Shown one piece after another: positions 1-8,325 of a stretch of 64,000 bases of DNA. Each line of letters begins with the position of its first letter. Position 1 is the first letter of the stretch. This stretch comes from Yersinia enterocolitica subsp. enterocolitica (GTDB lineage Bacteria > Pseudomonadota > Gammaproteobacteria > Enterobacterales > Enterobacteriaceae): NCBI RefSeq assembly GCF_901472495.1, contig NZ_LR590469.1:2480001-2544000 (forward strand), given 5' to 3'. The notes beneath the pieces are model-generated. The model was not told where the DNA came from and ran no database searches. It saw nothing but the letters and a program-made list of their open reading frames with translations. Made by a program: the position numbers and the translations under genes.

Positions 1-227
1 TGGATGGCACTGAGCAGCCGCTAACAGCGCGCGCCCGCAGGTTTGCCAACCGCCTGCATGGCCGTTTTGGTGTACAGATTGCCTTACAGGATGAACGCCT
101 CAGTACTGTCGAGGCTCGTGCTAATTTGTTTGACAGTGGCGGCTATCGCGCGCTGGACAAAGGCAGTGTCGACGCCGCCTCTGCGGTCATCATTCTGGAA
201 AGTTGGTTTGATGAGCAAGCGGGCTAA
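1..227 (+). CDS. ruvX: RuvX/YqgF, 3' end only
   Basis: This is the C-terminal part of a RuvX/YqgF-family RNase H-fold protein, cut by the left edge of the window. The reading frame opens at base 3 and gives a tail with 'GVQIALQDERLSTVEA' and 'GSVDAASAVIILE', which match the conserved YqgF C-terminus with its late acidic active-site region (DxxSA-type). The family acts as a putative Holliday-junction resolvase and in 16S rRNA 5'-end processing. The stop codon is at 225-227. The following agmatine genes are separated from it by about 180 bases that include a terminator-like hairpin, so it probably belongs to an upstream operon. Confidence 0.85.
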   Translation, partial: DGTEQPLTARARRFANRLHGRFGVQIALQDERLSTVEARANLFDSGGYRALDKGSVDAASAVIILESWFDEQAG

Positions 228-366
228 GTCCGCTGCGCTTGGCTTCTACAAACAACTTCCTACGTTCTGTTTCCACAATCCTACCCAGCATTCCCTACGT
301 GGCATGGCACCCATGCCCGCACAATTGTATACTGGATGGATGCCAATCAGCGGCTCAAAATATTGC

Positions 367-388
367 ACACCTTTCGCGGGTGTTTTTT
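367..388 (+). terminator. Terminator-like hairpin before aguB
   Basis: A short stem (ACACC paired with GGTGT) is followed by six T. It lies 20 bases before the aguB start codon. It may end the ruvX transcript or act as a leader attenuator for aguBA. Confidence 0.5.
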
Positions 389-408
389 ACATTTATTGAG
401 GTTTTCTC

Positions 409-1293
409 ATGACAAAAGTAACTGTTGCTGCGACTCAAATGGCCTGTTCCTGGGACCTGCCTAAGAACATTGAAAATGCCGAGAAACTGGTACGTCAGGC
501 TCATGCCAAGGGTGCACAAATCATCCTGATTCAGGAGCTGTTTGCCGCGCCTTATTTCTGCATTGATCAAAGCCCTGAGCACTATGCACTGGCCCAAGAG
601 CTGGACAATAGCCCACTTATCCAACATTTCTCCAAGCTGGCAGCCGAGCTGGAAGTGGTATTGCCATTGAGTTTCTTTGAGAAAGCCAATAATGCCTATT
701 ACAACTCGCTGGTCATGATTGATGCTGATGGTTCCGTTCTGGATGTGTACCGCAAAACTCACATTCCTAATGGCCCGGCTTATCAGGAAAAACAGTTCTT
801 TATCCCAGGCGACACCGGCTTTAAAGTCTGGCAGACCCGCTATGCCAAAGTCGGTGTCGGTATCTGTTGGGATCAGTGGTTCCCAGAAACTGCCCGTAGC
901 CTGACATTACTGGGGGCAGAAATCATTTTCTACCCAACCGCTATTGGATCTGAGCCTGCTTATCCTGACATCGATAGCCAGCCGCACTGGACTCGTGTTC
1001 AGCAAGGCCATGCTGCCGCGAACCTGGTACCAGTGATTGCTTCTAACCGCATTGGTACTGAGAAAAGCAAATATATCGATGGTTTGGAAATGACCTTCTA
1101 CGGCTCTTCATTTATTGCAGACCAAACCGGCGCTCTGTTGGCTCAGGCCAACAAAACCGACGAAGCTGTGTTGGTTCACCAGTTCGATTTGCAGGAAATC
1201 GCTGCTCAGCGCGCGTCATGGGGCTTATTCCGCGATCGCCGTCCAGAAATGTATCAGGTACTTGCCACTTCTGACGGCAAAACCCGGAGATAA
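409..1293 (+). CDS. aguB: N-carbamoylputrescine amidase
   Basis: This nitrilase-superfamily enzyme hydrolyses N-carbamoylputrescine to putrescine, CO2 and ammonia, the last step of agmatine breakdown. The 294-residue protein shows the nitrilase triad: Glu43 in 'IQELF', Lys116 in 'YRKTHIP' and Cys153 in 'GICWDQWFPE'. Length is typical for bacterial AguB. A GAGG ribosome-binding site precedes the ATG. The agmatine deiminase gene starts only three bases after its stop, so the two are co-transcribed and encode consecutive steps. It is cytoplasmic. The identification rests on motifs plus the partner gene and is firm. Confidence 0.93.
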   Translation: MTKVTVAATQMACSWDLPKNIENAEKLVRQAHAKGAQIILIQELFAAPYFCIDQSPEHYALAQELDNSPLIQHFSKLAAELEVVLPLSFFEKANNAYYNSLVMIDADGSVLDVYRKTHIPNGPAYQEKQFFIPGDTGFKVWQTRYAKVGVGICWDQWFPETARSLTLLGAEIIFYPTAIGSEPAYPDIDSQPHWTRVQQGHAAANLVPVIASNRIGTEKSKYIDGLEMTFYGSSFIADQTGALLAQANKTDEAVLVHQFDLQEIAAQRASWGLFRDRRPEMYQVLATSDGKTRR

Positions 1294-1296
1294 TGT

Positions 1297-2421
1297 ATGT
1301 CTGTTAAAGACCCCGTGTTACAAAGCGCTGCGTCACAAGCCCTGCCGGGTACTCCGCAGCAGGATGGTTTCTTTATGCCAGCCGAATGGGCAAAGCAAGA
1401 TGCAGTCTGGATGTTATGGCCATATCGCCAAGACAACTGGCGCGGTAAGGGTATTCCCGCTCAGCAGACTTTTGCAAAAGTAGCGGAAGCCATCAGCCGA
1501 ACAACTCCAGTATTTATGGGAGTTCCCGCCGAGTTTATGGCGCAGGCCAAAGCAACCCTACCGGCCAGTGTCACACTGGTAGAAATGGCCAGCGATGATG
1601 CCTGGATGCGTGACACTGGCCCGACTATGGTCATCAATGGTGCTGGCGAACGCCGCGCAGTTGACTGGCAGTTCAATGCCTGGGGCGGTCTTAACGGCGG
1701 TTTGTATGCTAATTGGCAGCAAGATGAAAAAATTGCCGTTCAAGTGAGTGACTTCTTGAATAATGCCCATTACAGCGCACCATTAGTGCTGGAAGGTGGC
1801 TCTATTCATACCGATGGTGAAGGCACTTTACTGACTACCGCAGAGTGTTTGTTGAATCCTAACCGCAACCCGCACCTTAATCAGGTGCAGATTGAACAGT
1901 TGCTGCGTGAATACCTTGGTGTCACACATTTCATCTGGTTACAAGACGGCGTTTATAACGATGAGACCGATGGCCACATCGACAATATGTGCTGTTTTGT
2001 CCGCCCTGGTGAAGTCGCTCTGCATTGGACTGACGATCAGCAGGATCCGCAATACGCGCGTTCTGTTGCCGCCTTTGAAGTTTTATCCAATGCAGTTGAT
2101 GCCAAAGGCCGTAAACTAAAAATCTGGAAGCTACCTGCGCCAGGCCCGCTGTATAACACCGAAGCCGAGACTTTCGATGTGCTGTCTAGCGATGCCGTGC
2201 CACGCACCGCCGGTGAGCGGTTAGCCGGGTCTTACGTCAACTTCCTGATCAGCAATCAACAGATTATTTATCCGCTGTTGGATAGCAGCACTGATGGGCT
2301 GGCGCATGATCTGTTGCAGCAGATATTCCCTGGCTATGCAATTGTTGGTGTCCCTGCTCGCGAGATCCTCTTAGGAGGCGGTAATATTCATTGTATTACC
2401 CAGCAGATCCCAGCCGCCTAG
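1297..2421 (+). CDS. aguA: Agmatine deiminase
   Basis: This guanidino-group-modifying enzyme (peptidyl-arginine deiminase-like, PPAD superfamily) converts agmatine to N-carbamoylputrescine and ammonia. The 374-residue protein has the family signatures: 'WMRDTGPT' near residue 107, 'EGGSIHTDGEG' near 166, 'ETDGHIDNMCCF' near 225, and the catalytic Cys366 in the C-terminal 'GGGNIHC'. It follows aguB by three bases and forms an aguBA operon. Together they supply putrescine independently of ornithine decarboxylase. There is no sign of damage. An ERIC-like repeat lies directly after the stop codon. Confidence 0.94.
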   Translation: MSVKDPVLQSAASQALPGTPQQDGFFMPAEWAKQDAVWMLWPYRQDNWRGKGIPAQQTFAKVAEAISRTTPVFMGVPAEFMAQAKATLPASVTLVEMASDDAWMRDTGPTMVINGAGERRAVDWQFNAWGGLNGGLYANWQQDEKIAVQVSDFLNNAHYSAPLVLEGGSIHTDGEGTLLTTAECLLNPNRNPHLNQVQIEQLLREYLGVTHFIWLQDGVYNDETDGHIDNMCCFVRPGEVALHWTDDQQDPQYARSVAAFEVLSNAVDAKGRKLKIWKLPAPGPLYNTEAETFDVLSSDAVPRTAGERLAGSYVNFLISNQQIIYPLLDSSTDGLAHDLLQQIFPGYAIVGVPAREILLGGGNIHCITQQIPAA

Positions 2422-2426
2422 TTTAC

Positions 2427-2587
2427 TCTTCGTACTTGGAGCCGCAGCGGTGTTAGCGGCTCTCACTTACCCGAATCACTTACCGTTGTAAGCTCATCGG
2501 GATGCATTCGCTTGCTGCCTTGCTGCAACACCAATTACTTTGGGTATCATCTTTTTTAATAAGAGCCGTAGCGGTGTTAGCGGCTCT
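2427..2587 (-). repeat. ERIC-like element flanked by hairpin direct repeats
   Basis: An ERIC-type core, read on the minus strand, contains 'GATACCCAAAGTAATTG' and 'GATGAGCTTAC...GTAAGTGATTCGGGT'. It is bounded by two near-identical 26-base copies, at 2438-2463 and 2562-2587, that each fold back on themselves (AGCCGC/GCGGCT). The same arrangement occurs at 11397-11544. It lies between the convergent genes aguA and pilT-like and may also terminate transcription. Confidence 0.7.
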
Positions 2588-2611
2588 ATATCCATTGACG
2601 ACTAACATGCT

Positions 2612-3745
2612 TCATTGACTAACATGACGCTCAGCCAATACACCCTGCTTTTGTCGCTGCGCCATACCCTGCTCAAAAGTTTGCATCCCCCATTGTCTAC
2701 CGCTCTGTATCACCGAGGAGAGTTGGTAGGTTTTACCTTCACGAATCAAATGACTAGCCGCCGTGGTTTGCGTCAATATCTCAAATACAGCGATACGTCC
2801 TCCGCCCACTTTATGACACAATTTTTGTGCGATAACTGCGCGCAGGCTGGCCGCTAATTGCGCCTGAATTACCGCTTTTTCTGCCACAGGAAAAACATCC
2901 ACCAGCCGATCGATGGCTTGAGTCGCGGTGCGAGTATGTAATGTCGCTAAGACCAAGTGCCCGGTTTCAGCAGCAGTCAGTGCTAAACGAATTGTCTCTT
3001 GATCCCGCAACTCTCCCAATAGAATAATATCGGGATCCTGGCGCAATGCCCCAGTGAGCGCGCTACTGAAAGAATGAGTGTGACGGCCCAACTCCCGCTG
3101 CTGAATCAAACATGATTTACTTTTATGCAGAAACTCGATCGGATCCTCCAGCGTGATGATATGACGCGCCTGCTTTTGATTCATCGCACTGATCATCGCG
3201 CTCAAAGTGGTGGATTTCCCACTGCCTGTCGCCCCGGTAACCAGAATTAAACCATTATCTTGTTTGATTATCTGACTAATAATGTCTGGAGCATCCAATT
3301 CATCTAGCGAGGGGTTAATTGCTGAAATCACACGAAAAGCTATCGATTGCCCCTGCTGTTGCTGAAAAACATTCGCCCGTAGTCGCTGTCCGGCACTTGT
3401 GGTACAAGCACAATCCACCTGCCCACTTTGCTGTAATTGCCGTTGTTGATCCTCACTCAAGAAATGTTGGCTTAAGCCGTTAAGCCAACTGGCATTGACG
3501 CGCGGCCAGTGAGTAAAGGTTTTCAGTTCACCATCAATGCGCAATACCGGATGATAACCGGTACAAAGGTGCAGATCCGATGCATTATGATTTACACTAT
3601 CCGCCACCTTATTAGCAAAATCCTGTTCGTTGAAGCCACCATCGGCATGTTCAGGTTTTTCCAACTCAATGTATTTGGTGGAAACACCATTAAATTCAGG
3701 GTTATCCGAGTCTGTGTTTTTATCATCCAGACAGGTGAAATCCAT
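2612..3745 (-). CDS. PilT/YggR-like secretion ATPase
   Basis: A GspE/PilT-family hexameric ATPase, 377 residues from the chosen start. Visible motifs are 'NASDLHLCTG' (PilT N-terminal domain, residues 54-63), Walker A 'GATGSGKS' at 171-178, the Asp-box/Walker B region 'DIILLGELRD' and the His box 'GHLVLATLHT'. Classical PilT retracts type IV pili. In enterobacteria this locus (yggR) lies before yggS and has no obvious pilus operon, so its partner is unknown. An AGGAG sequence lies before the ATG at 3745; longer upstream starts would run into yggS. It is divergent from yggS with only 19 bases between start codons, so the two promoters must overlap each other's coding ends. Confidence 0.85.
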   Translation of the reverse strand: MDFTCLDDKNTDSDNPEFNGVSTKYIELEKPEHADGGFNEQDFANKVADSVNHNASDLHLCTGYHPVLRIDGELKTFTHWPRVNASWLNGLSQHFLSEDQQRQLQQSGQVDCACTTSAGQRLRANVFQQQQGQSIAFRVISAINPSLDELDAPDIISQIIKQDNGLILVTGATGSGKSTTLSAMISAMNQKQARHIITLEDPIEFLHKSKSCLIQQRELGRHTHSFSSALTGALRQDPDIILLGELRDQETIRLALTAAETGHLVLATLHTRTATQAIDRLVDVFPVAEKAVIQAQLAASLRAVIAQKLCHKVGGGRIAVFEILTQTTAASHLIREGKTYQLSSVIQSGRQWGMQTFEQGMAQRQKQGVLAERHVSQ

Positions 3746-3764
3746 ATCAAACTCCTGGGTCCAT

Positions 3765-4460
3765 ATGAGCATAATTGAGCAGAATCTACAGGATGTCAGA
3801 GCGAAAATCGCAGCCGCTGCACGCAACTGCGGGCGCTCTCCAGAAGAAGTGACGTTGCTTGCAGTCAGTAAAACCAAGCCTGTGAGCGCTATCGAAGAAG
3901 CCATCGCCGCGGGGCAATACGCTTTTGGCGAAAACTATGTGCAGGAAGGGGTGGATAAAATCCACTATTTCGCAGAAAGCGCCCATGCCTCCCAGCTTGA
4001 ATGGCACTTTATCGGCCCGCTGCAATCCAATAAAAGCAGATTAGTCGCAGAAAATTTTGCCTGGTGCCATACCGTCGATAGGCTCAAGATTGCCCAGCGC
4101 CTAAGTGCGCAACGCCCGCCAGAAATGCCAGCACTGAATATCCTCATTCAGGTCAATATCAGTGATGAGCAGAGTAAGTCCGGTATTGCACTGGCGGAGC
4201 TGCCCGCTTTGGCGGCTAGTATCAGTGAACTGCCTCATCTGCATTTACGTGGGCTGATGGCTATTCCGGCACCTGAAACAGATTATCAACGGCAACTGGC
4301 GGTATTTGAGCAAATGAATCAGGCCTTCTTGACTTTAAAAACCAGCTACCCTCAGATGGATACGCTTTCCATGGGGATGACGGATGATATGGCCGCAGCT
4401 ATTGCGGCGGGTAGTACTTTGGTGCGCATTGGTACCGCGATTTTTGGCTCCCGCGCTTAA
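3765..4460 (+). CDS. yggS: YggS family PLP homeostasis protein
   Basis: A pyridoxal-phosphate-binding TIM-barrel protein of the YggS/PROSC/PLPBP family, 231 residues. The PLP lysine is Lys36 in 'AVSKTKPV', followed by 'FGENYVQE'. The C-terminal 'LSMGMTDDMAAAI' and 'GSTLVRIGTAIFG' are the phosphate-binding signature. It is thought to buffer free PLP and affects amino-acid metabolism; it has no proven enzymatic activity. It sits 35 bases before proC, the usual neighbour. The start was placed at the ATG that gives the family length instead of the longer open frame that would overlap the pilT-like gene. Confidence 0.93.
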   Translation: MSIIEQNLQDVRAKIAAAARNCGRSPEEVTLLAVSKTKPVSAIEEAIAAGQYAFGENYVQEGVDKIHYFAESAHASQLEWHFIGPLQSNKSRLVAENFAWCHTVDRLKIAQRLSAQRPPEMPALNILIQVNISDEQSKSGIALAELPALAASISELPHLHLRGLMAIPAPETDYQRQLAVFEQMNQAFLTLKTSYPQMDTLSMGMTDDMAAAIAAGSTLVRIGTAIFGSRA

Positions 4461-4495
4461 ACACCTAAAACCATTGGTTTAGGAGAACTAATTTA

Positions 4496-5317
4496 ATGAA
4501 ATATCGCAATATTACATTCATTGGTGCGGGCAATATGGCACGCGCAATTATCGCGGGTTTAGTGGCAGGTGGTTACCCCGCTAAAATGATCAGCGTTTGT
4601 GCACCTTCAGCTAAAAACCGTGATGCACTTGCTGCCGAGTTTGGCGTTATCAGTAGCGACGACAATATTGCCGAAGCGAAAACAGCAGAAGTCATTGTTT
4701 TAGCCGTTAAGCCGCAATTAATGGCTGCGGTATGCCAACCCTTGCAGGAAAATATCGATTTCACCGGTAAGCTGGTGCTGTCTATTGCCGCTGGTGTGCA
4801 GGTAGAGCGTTTCTATGCGCTGTTGGGCGATAATCTCAATCTGGTGCGAATCATGCCTAACACACCATCGCTGGTGGGGAAAGGGATGAGCGGCCTTTAT
4901 GCGCCTCAACAAGTCTCGCAAGATGACCGTGATTTCACGGCTTCACTGATGAGCTCAGTGGGCAAGGTTTGTTGGGTAGATAATGAAAACGGCATCAACA
5001 GCGTTATCGCCGCCGCAGGTAGCGCACCGGCCTATTTCTTCCTGTTTATGGAAGCGATGCAGCAAGAAACAGAACGTTTAGGTTTTGACAGTGAAACCGC
5101 CCGTATGCTGGTGCAGCAAGCGGCATCTGGTGCAACAGCATTAGTGGAAGCCAACCCGCAATTACCGCTTTCAACATTGCGTGAACAGGTAACATCTAAA
5201 GGGGGGACGACGGCCGAAGCAATCCGGGTATTTAACGAACAACACTTACCTCAGATTGTTTCCAGTGCTATGCAAGCTGCCATTTTGCGAGCAAAAGAAA
5301 TGGAAAAGCTGTTCTAA
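4496..5317 (+). CDS. proC: Pyrroline-5-carboxylate reductase
   Basis: This NAD(P)H-dependent enzyme reduces 1-pyrroline-5-carboxylate to proline, the final step of proline synthesis in the cytoplasm. The 273-residue protein begins with the Rossmann nucleotide-binding motif 'FIGAGNMARAII'. It carries the C-terminal family signature around 'LREQVTSKGGTTAEAI' (near residues 222-237) and the dimerisation segment. A 'TAGGAGAA' ribosome-binding site precedes the ATG. It lies in the conserved yggS-proC-yggT-yggU order. Confidence 0.96.
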   Translation: MKYRNITFIGAGNMARAIIAGLVAGGYPAKMISVCAPSAKNRDALAAEFGVISSDDNIAEAKTAEVIVLAVKPQLMAAVCQPLQENIDFTGKLVLSIAAGVQVERFYALLGDNLNLVRIMPNTPSLVGKGMSGLYAPQQVSQDDRDFTASLMSSVGKVCWVDNENGINSVIAAAGSAPAYFFLFMEAMQQETERLGFDSETARMLVQQAASGATALVEANPQLPLSTLREQVTSKGGTTAEAIRVFNEQHLPQIVSSAMQAAILRAKEMEKLF

Positions 5318-5446
5318 CAGCGGCAAAATTTACAAAACCCGACACTGGCCCTGACACTTTCCCGTTAAGATAGGGGCCGAGAAAGTAGGTAAATAGGCAG
5401 GTCTATTTATCTGCATACCATATTGAATAAAGGATTAAGGCAACTC

Positions 5447-6001
5447 ATGCTAACGCTGACTTTTCTGGCCAAAACGGTCATTGACCTGTATGTGATGGTA
5501 CTGCTGTTGCGCATCTGGATGCAGTGGGTTCACAGCGATTTCTACAACCCATTCTCACAATTTGTGGTGAAAATAACCCAACCGATTGTCGGCCCGTTGC
5601 GCCGGGTCATCCCTTCTCTGGGGCCGATTGACAGTGCATCGCTGCTACTGGCGTTCTTGCTGATGACTATCAAGTATCCGCTGCTAGTACTGATTCAGAG
5701 CGGTTCGATGTCACTCAGCCTGTATAACTTGCTGTTTGGTATTATTTCATTAGTGAAAGCGGCCGGTTATCTGATTTTCTGGGTGATGATCATTCGTGCG
5801 CTAATGAGCTGGGTCAGTCAGGGGCGTAGCCCAATGGACTACCTGCTGTATCAGTTAACCGAACCTTTAATGGCACCGATTCGTCGCATTTTGCCCGCCA
5901 TGGGCGGCATCGATTTCTCGGCGATGGTGGTTATTCTGATCCTGTATCTGATCAACTATTTAGGTATGGATCTGCTAGGCGAGCTTTGGTTCGTGCTGTG
6001 A
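5447..6001 (+). CDS. yggT: YggT family membrane protein
   Basis: A small inner-membrane protein made of two repeated YGGT domains, 184 residues from the chosen ATG. Each half has a hydrophobic pair and a conserved 'P(I/L).....RR(V/I)(I/L)P..GG/GPID' segment: 'QPIVGPLRRVIPSLGPIDSA' in the first and 'APIRRILPAMGGIDFS' in the second. The family has been linked to osmotic-shock tolerance and cell shape, but its biochemical role is unknown. An upstream TTG start at 5423 is possible, but the ATG matches the E. coli N-terminus. The stop overlaps the next gene by four bases. Confidence 0.9.
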   Translation: MLTLTFLAKTVIDLYVMVLLLRIWMQWVHSDFYNPFSQFVVKITQPIVGPLRRVIPSLGPIDSASLLLAFLLMTIKYPLLVLIQSGSMSLSLYNLLFGIISLVKAAGYLIFWVMIIRALMSWVSQGRSPMDYLLYQLTEPLMAPIRRILPAMGGIDFSAMVVILILYLINYLGMDLLGELWFVL

Positions 6002-6288
6002 GTGCAGTTACCCCATTGCTGGACGGGCTGGCTCTCAGGCTATATATTCAGCCGAAAGCCAGCCGTGACCAGATAGTCGGTTTACACGGCGATGAACTTA
6101 AAGTCGCCATTACCGCCCCACCCGTTGATGGTCAAGCTAATGCTCATTTGATCAAATTTATCGCTAAACAGTTCCGGGTAGCAAAAAGCCAGGTGATTAT
6201 TGAAAAGGGCGAGTTGGGGCGGCATAAACAGATCAAAATAGTTAACCCGCAACAGATCCCCCCCGAAGTTGCGACACTGCTCGAATGA
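5998..6288 (+). CDS. yggU: YggU/DUF167 family protein
   Basis: A small 96-residue DUF167 protein with the family core 'IQPKASRDQIVGLHGDELKVAI' and 'APPVDGQANAHLIKF' (written here in two parts). The proposed start is GTG at 5998, overlapping the yggT stop as GTGA, which gives the same length as E. coli YggU. Such overlap implies translational coupling. Function is unknown. An ERIC repeat begins immediately after the stop codon. Confidence 0.88.
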   Translation: MSAVTPLLDGLALRLYIQPKASRDQIVGLHGDELKVAITAPPVDGQANAHLIKFIAKQFRVAKSQVIIEKGELGRHKQIKIVNPQQIPPEVATLLE

Positions 6289-6289
6289 C

Positions 6290-6485
6290 ATACCCTAAAT
6301 AATTCGAGTTACAGGAAGGCGGCAACTAAGAGACAAATTGGTTGTAAACCATTTTGAACAGCGCTTGCGCTGGCCCGTAGGGGAGCCTCAGGTGAGGCTC
6401 ATAATCCCCAAGAGCTTGCATCAGTAAGTGACTGGGGTGAACGAAGGCAGTCAACGCACATGCAACTTGAAGTATGACGGGTATA
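6290..6485 (+). repeat. ERIC element with internal insertion
   Basis: Both ERIC termini are present ('ATACCCTAAATAATTCGAG' at the left, 'AACTTGAAGTATGACGGGTA' at the right) with the core 'GAGCTTGCATCAGTAAGTGA'. The element is about 196 bases, some 70 longer than the standard 127-base ERIC. The extra sequence lies in the left half and has its own inverted repeat (GAGCCTCAGGTGAGGCTC). It separates yggU and rdgB. Confidence 0.85.
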
Positions 6486-6524
6486 AATACTTCCCGCTAG
6501 AATAATGAAATTCAGGACTCTTCC

Positions 6525-7118
6525 ATGCAAAAAGTAGTATTAGCCACCGGTAATCCCGGCAAAGTGCGCGAGCTGGCAACCTTGCTGGCCGATTTTGGTT
6601 TGGATGTCGTCGCGCAAACCGAACTGGGCGTCGAATCTGCCGAAGAGACCGGCTTAACCTTTATCGAAAATGCCATATTGAAAGCGCGCCATGCCGCACA
6701 AACCACCGGCTTACCGGCTATCGCTGATGACTCAGGTTTGGCCGTTGATGCTTTGGGTGGAGCGCCTGGGATTTACTCCGCCCGCTACGCCGGTGCTGAT
6801 GCCAGTGATCAACAAAATCTTGAGAAGCTGCTGGTCGCGTTGAAAGATATTCCTGATGAGCAGCGCGGTGCCCAATTCCATTGTGTGCTGGTCTATATGC
6901 GTCATGCGGAAGACCCAACGCCGTTGGTATTCCATGGTCAATGGCCGGGTGTGATTGCTCGCCAACCTTCTGGCACGGCTGGATTCGGTTATGACCCTAT
7001 TTTTTATGTCCCGGAACTGGGTAAAACAGCCGCAGAATTGACTCGTGAAGAAAAACACGCGGTTTCCCATCGTGGTCAGGCACTGAAACTGATGTTGGAT
7101 GCCCTGCGCAATGCTTAA
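6525..7118 (+). CDS. rdgB: RdgB/HAM1 non-canonical purine NTP pyrophosphatase
   Basis: This house-cleaning enzyme hydrolyses dITP, ITP and XTP to monophosphates, which keeps deaminated purines out of DNA. The 197-residue protein starts with the family signature 'VLATGNPGKVREL' and continues with 'ETGLTFIENAILKARHAA', the catalytic 'ADDSGLAVDALGGAPGIYSAR', and 'GTAGFGYDPIF' near residues 149-160. Length is the family norm. A 'GGACTC' weak ribosome site lies before the ATG. The hemW start lies inside its last codons. Confidence 0.95.
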   Translation: MQKVVLATGNPGKVRELATLLADFGLDVVAQTELGVESAEETGLTFIENAILKARHAAQTTGLPAIADDSGLAVDALGGAPGIYSARYAGADASDQQNLEKLLVALKDIPDEQRGAQFHCVLVYMRHAEDPTPLVFHGQWPGVIARQPSGTAGFGYDPIFYVPELGKTAAELTREEKHAVSHRGQALKLMLDALRNA

Positions 7119-8241
7119 ATTACCCCCGCTGAGTCTCTACATTCACATTCCCTGGTGTGTGCAGAAATGCCCTTACTGTGACTTTAATTCCCATGCACTG
7201 AAAGGCGATGTTCCCCACCAGGAATATGTAGAGCACTTGCTAGCGGATCTCGATGTCGACGTGCCTCTGGTCAGTGGTCGTGAGATTAGCACCATTTTTA
7301 TTGGTGGCGGCACGCCAAGCTTGCTCAGCGCCGAGGCAATGCAACAGTTACTTGATGGCGTTCGAGCCAGATTGCCACTGGCAATTGATGCCGAAATCAC
7401 TATGGAAGCCAACCCCGGTGCTGTGGAAGCGGATCGCTTTAGCGGCTATCAGCGCGCCGGTATCAATCGTATCTCCATTGGGGTGCAAAGCTTCAGTGCC
7501 GAGAAATTAACACGGCTGGGGCGGATACACGGGCCGGATGAGGCCAAGCGTGCTGCAGAACTGGCAACCTCACTGGAGCTGCGCAGTTTTAATCTGGACT
7601 TAATGCACGGTTTGCCGGATCAGTCACTGGAAGAAGCACTGGATGATTTGCGCCAGGCCATTGCTTTAAATCCACCACACCTGTCTTGGTATCAGTTGAC
7701 GATTGAGCAAAACACTGGCTTTAGTTCGCGCCCACCGACACTGCCAGATGACGACGCGCTGTGGGATATCTTCCAGCAAGGGCATCAGTTATTAAGTACC
7801 GCCGGGTATCAGCAATATGAAACCTCCGCCTATGCCAAACCGGGTTATCAATGCCAACATAACCTAAACTACTGGCGCTTTGGCGATTATCTGGGAATTG
7901 GCTGTGGTGCACACGGTAAAATCACTTTCCGTGATGGACGAATCCTACGCACGATAAAAACCAAACACCCGCGTGGTTTTATGCAGGGTAAATATCTCGA
8001 TAAGCAGTACGAGGTAGAAGCCGCAGATCGGCCTTTTGAGTTCTTTATGAACCGTTTCCGCTTACTGGAAGCTGCGCCACGGGCAGATTTCACCCATTTG
8101 ACCGGATTAGCTGAAAGCACAATTCGCCCACAATTGGACGAGGCATTAGCGAAAGAATATTTAATCGAAACAGAGGAATACTGGCAGATCACCGAGAAAG
8201 GGAAGTTATTCCTTAACTCACTGTTAGAACTGTTCTTGTAA
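7111..8241 (+). CDS. hemW: HemW-type radical SAM heme chaperone
   Basis: A radical SAM protein of the coproporphyrinogen-dehydrogenase-like family, 376 residues. The [4Fe-4S] cysteines are Cys16, Cys20 and Cys23 in 'IPWCVQKCPYCDFN'. 'FIGGGTPSLLS' and 'SIGVQSFS' are SAM-binding segments. HemW binds heme and is believed to deliver it to respiratory enzymes; it lacks the coproporphyrinogen oxidase activity of HemN. The ATG at 7111 overlaps the rdgB stop by eight bases and matches the E. coli start, so translation is likely coupled. A convergent hairpin follows. Confidence 0.93.
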   Translation: MLKLPPLSLYIHIPWCVQKCPYCDFNSHALKGDVPHQEYVEHLLADLDVDVPLVSGREISTIFIGGGTPSLLSAEAMQQLLDGVRARLPLAIDAEITMEANPGAVEADRFSGYQRAGINRISIGVQSFSAEKLTRLGRIHGPDEAKRAAELATSLELRSFNLDLMHGLPDQSLEEALDDLRQAIALNPPHLSWYQLTIEQNTGFSSRPPTLPDDDALWDIFQQGHQLLSTAGYQQYETSAYAKPGYQCQHNLNYWRFGDYLGIGCGAHGKITFRDGRILRTIKTKHPRGFMQGKYLDKQYEVEAADRPFEFFMNRFRLLEAAPRADFTHLTGLAESTIRPQLDEALAKEYLIETEEYWQITEKGKLFLNSLLELFL

Positions 8242-8272
8242 CGCTACCTGTTTTATTGAGATAAATGAGAAG

Positions 8273-8308
8273 AACAGGTTCAGACGATATTCACAATCTG
8301 AACCTGTT
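8273..8308. terminator. Convergent hairpin between hemW and yggN
   Basis: A perfect 12-base stem (AACAGGTTCAGA at 8273-8284 with TCTGAACCTGTT at 8297-8308) lies between two convergent genes. It lacks a long T run on either side, so it may terminate weakly or protect 3' ends. Confidence 0.6.
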
Positions 8309-8325
8309 AAATCCGGATCATGTAA

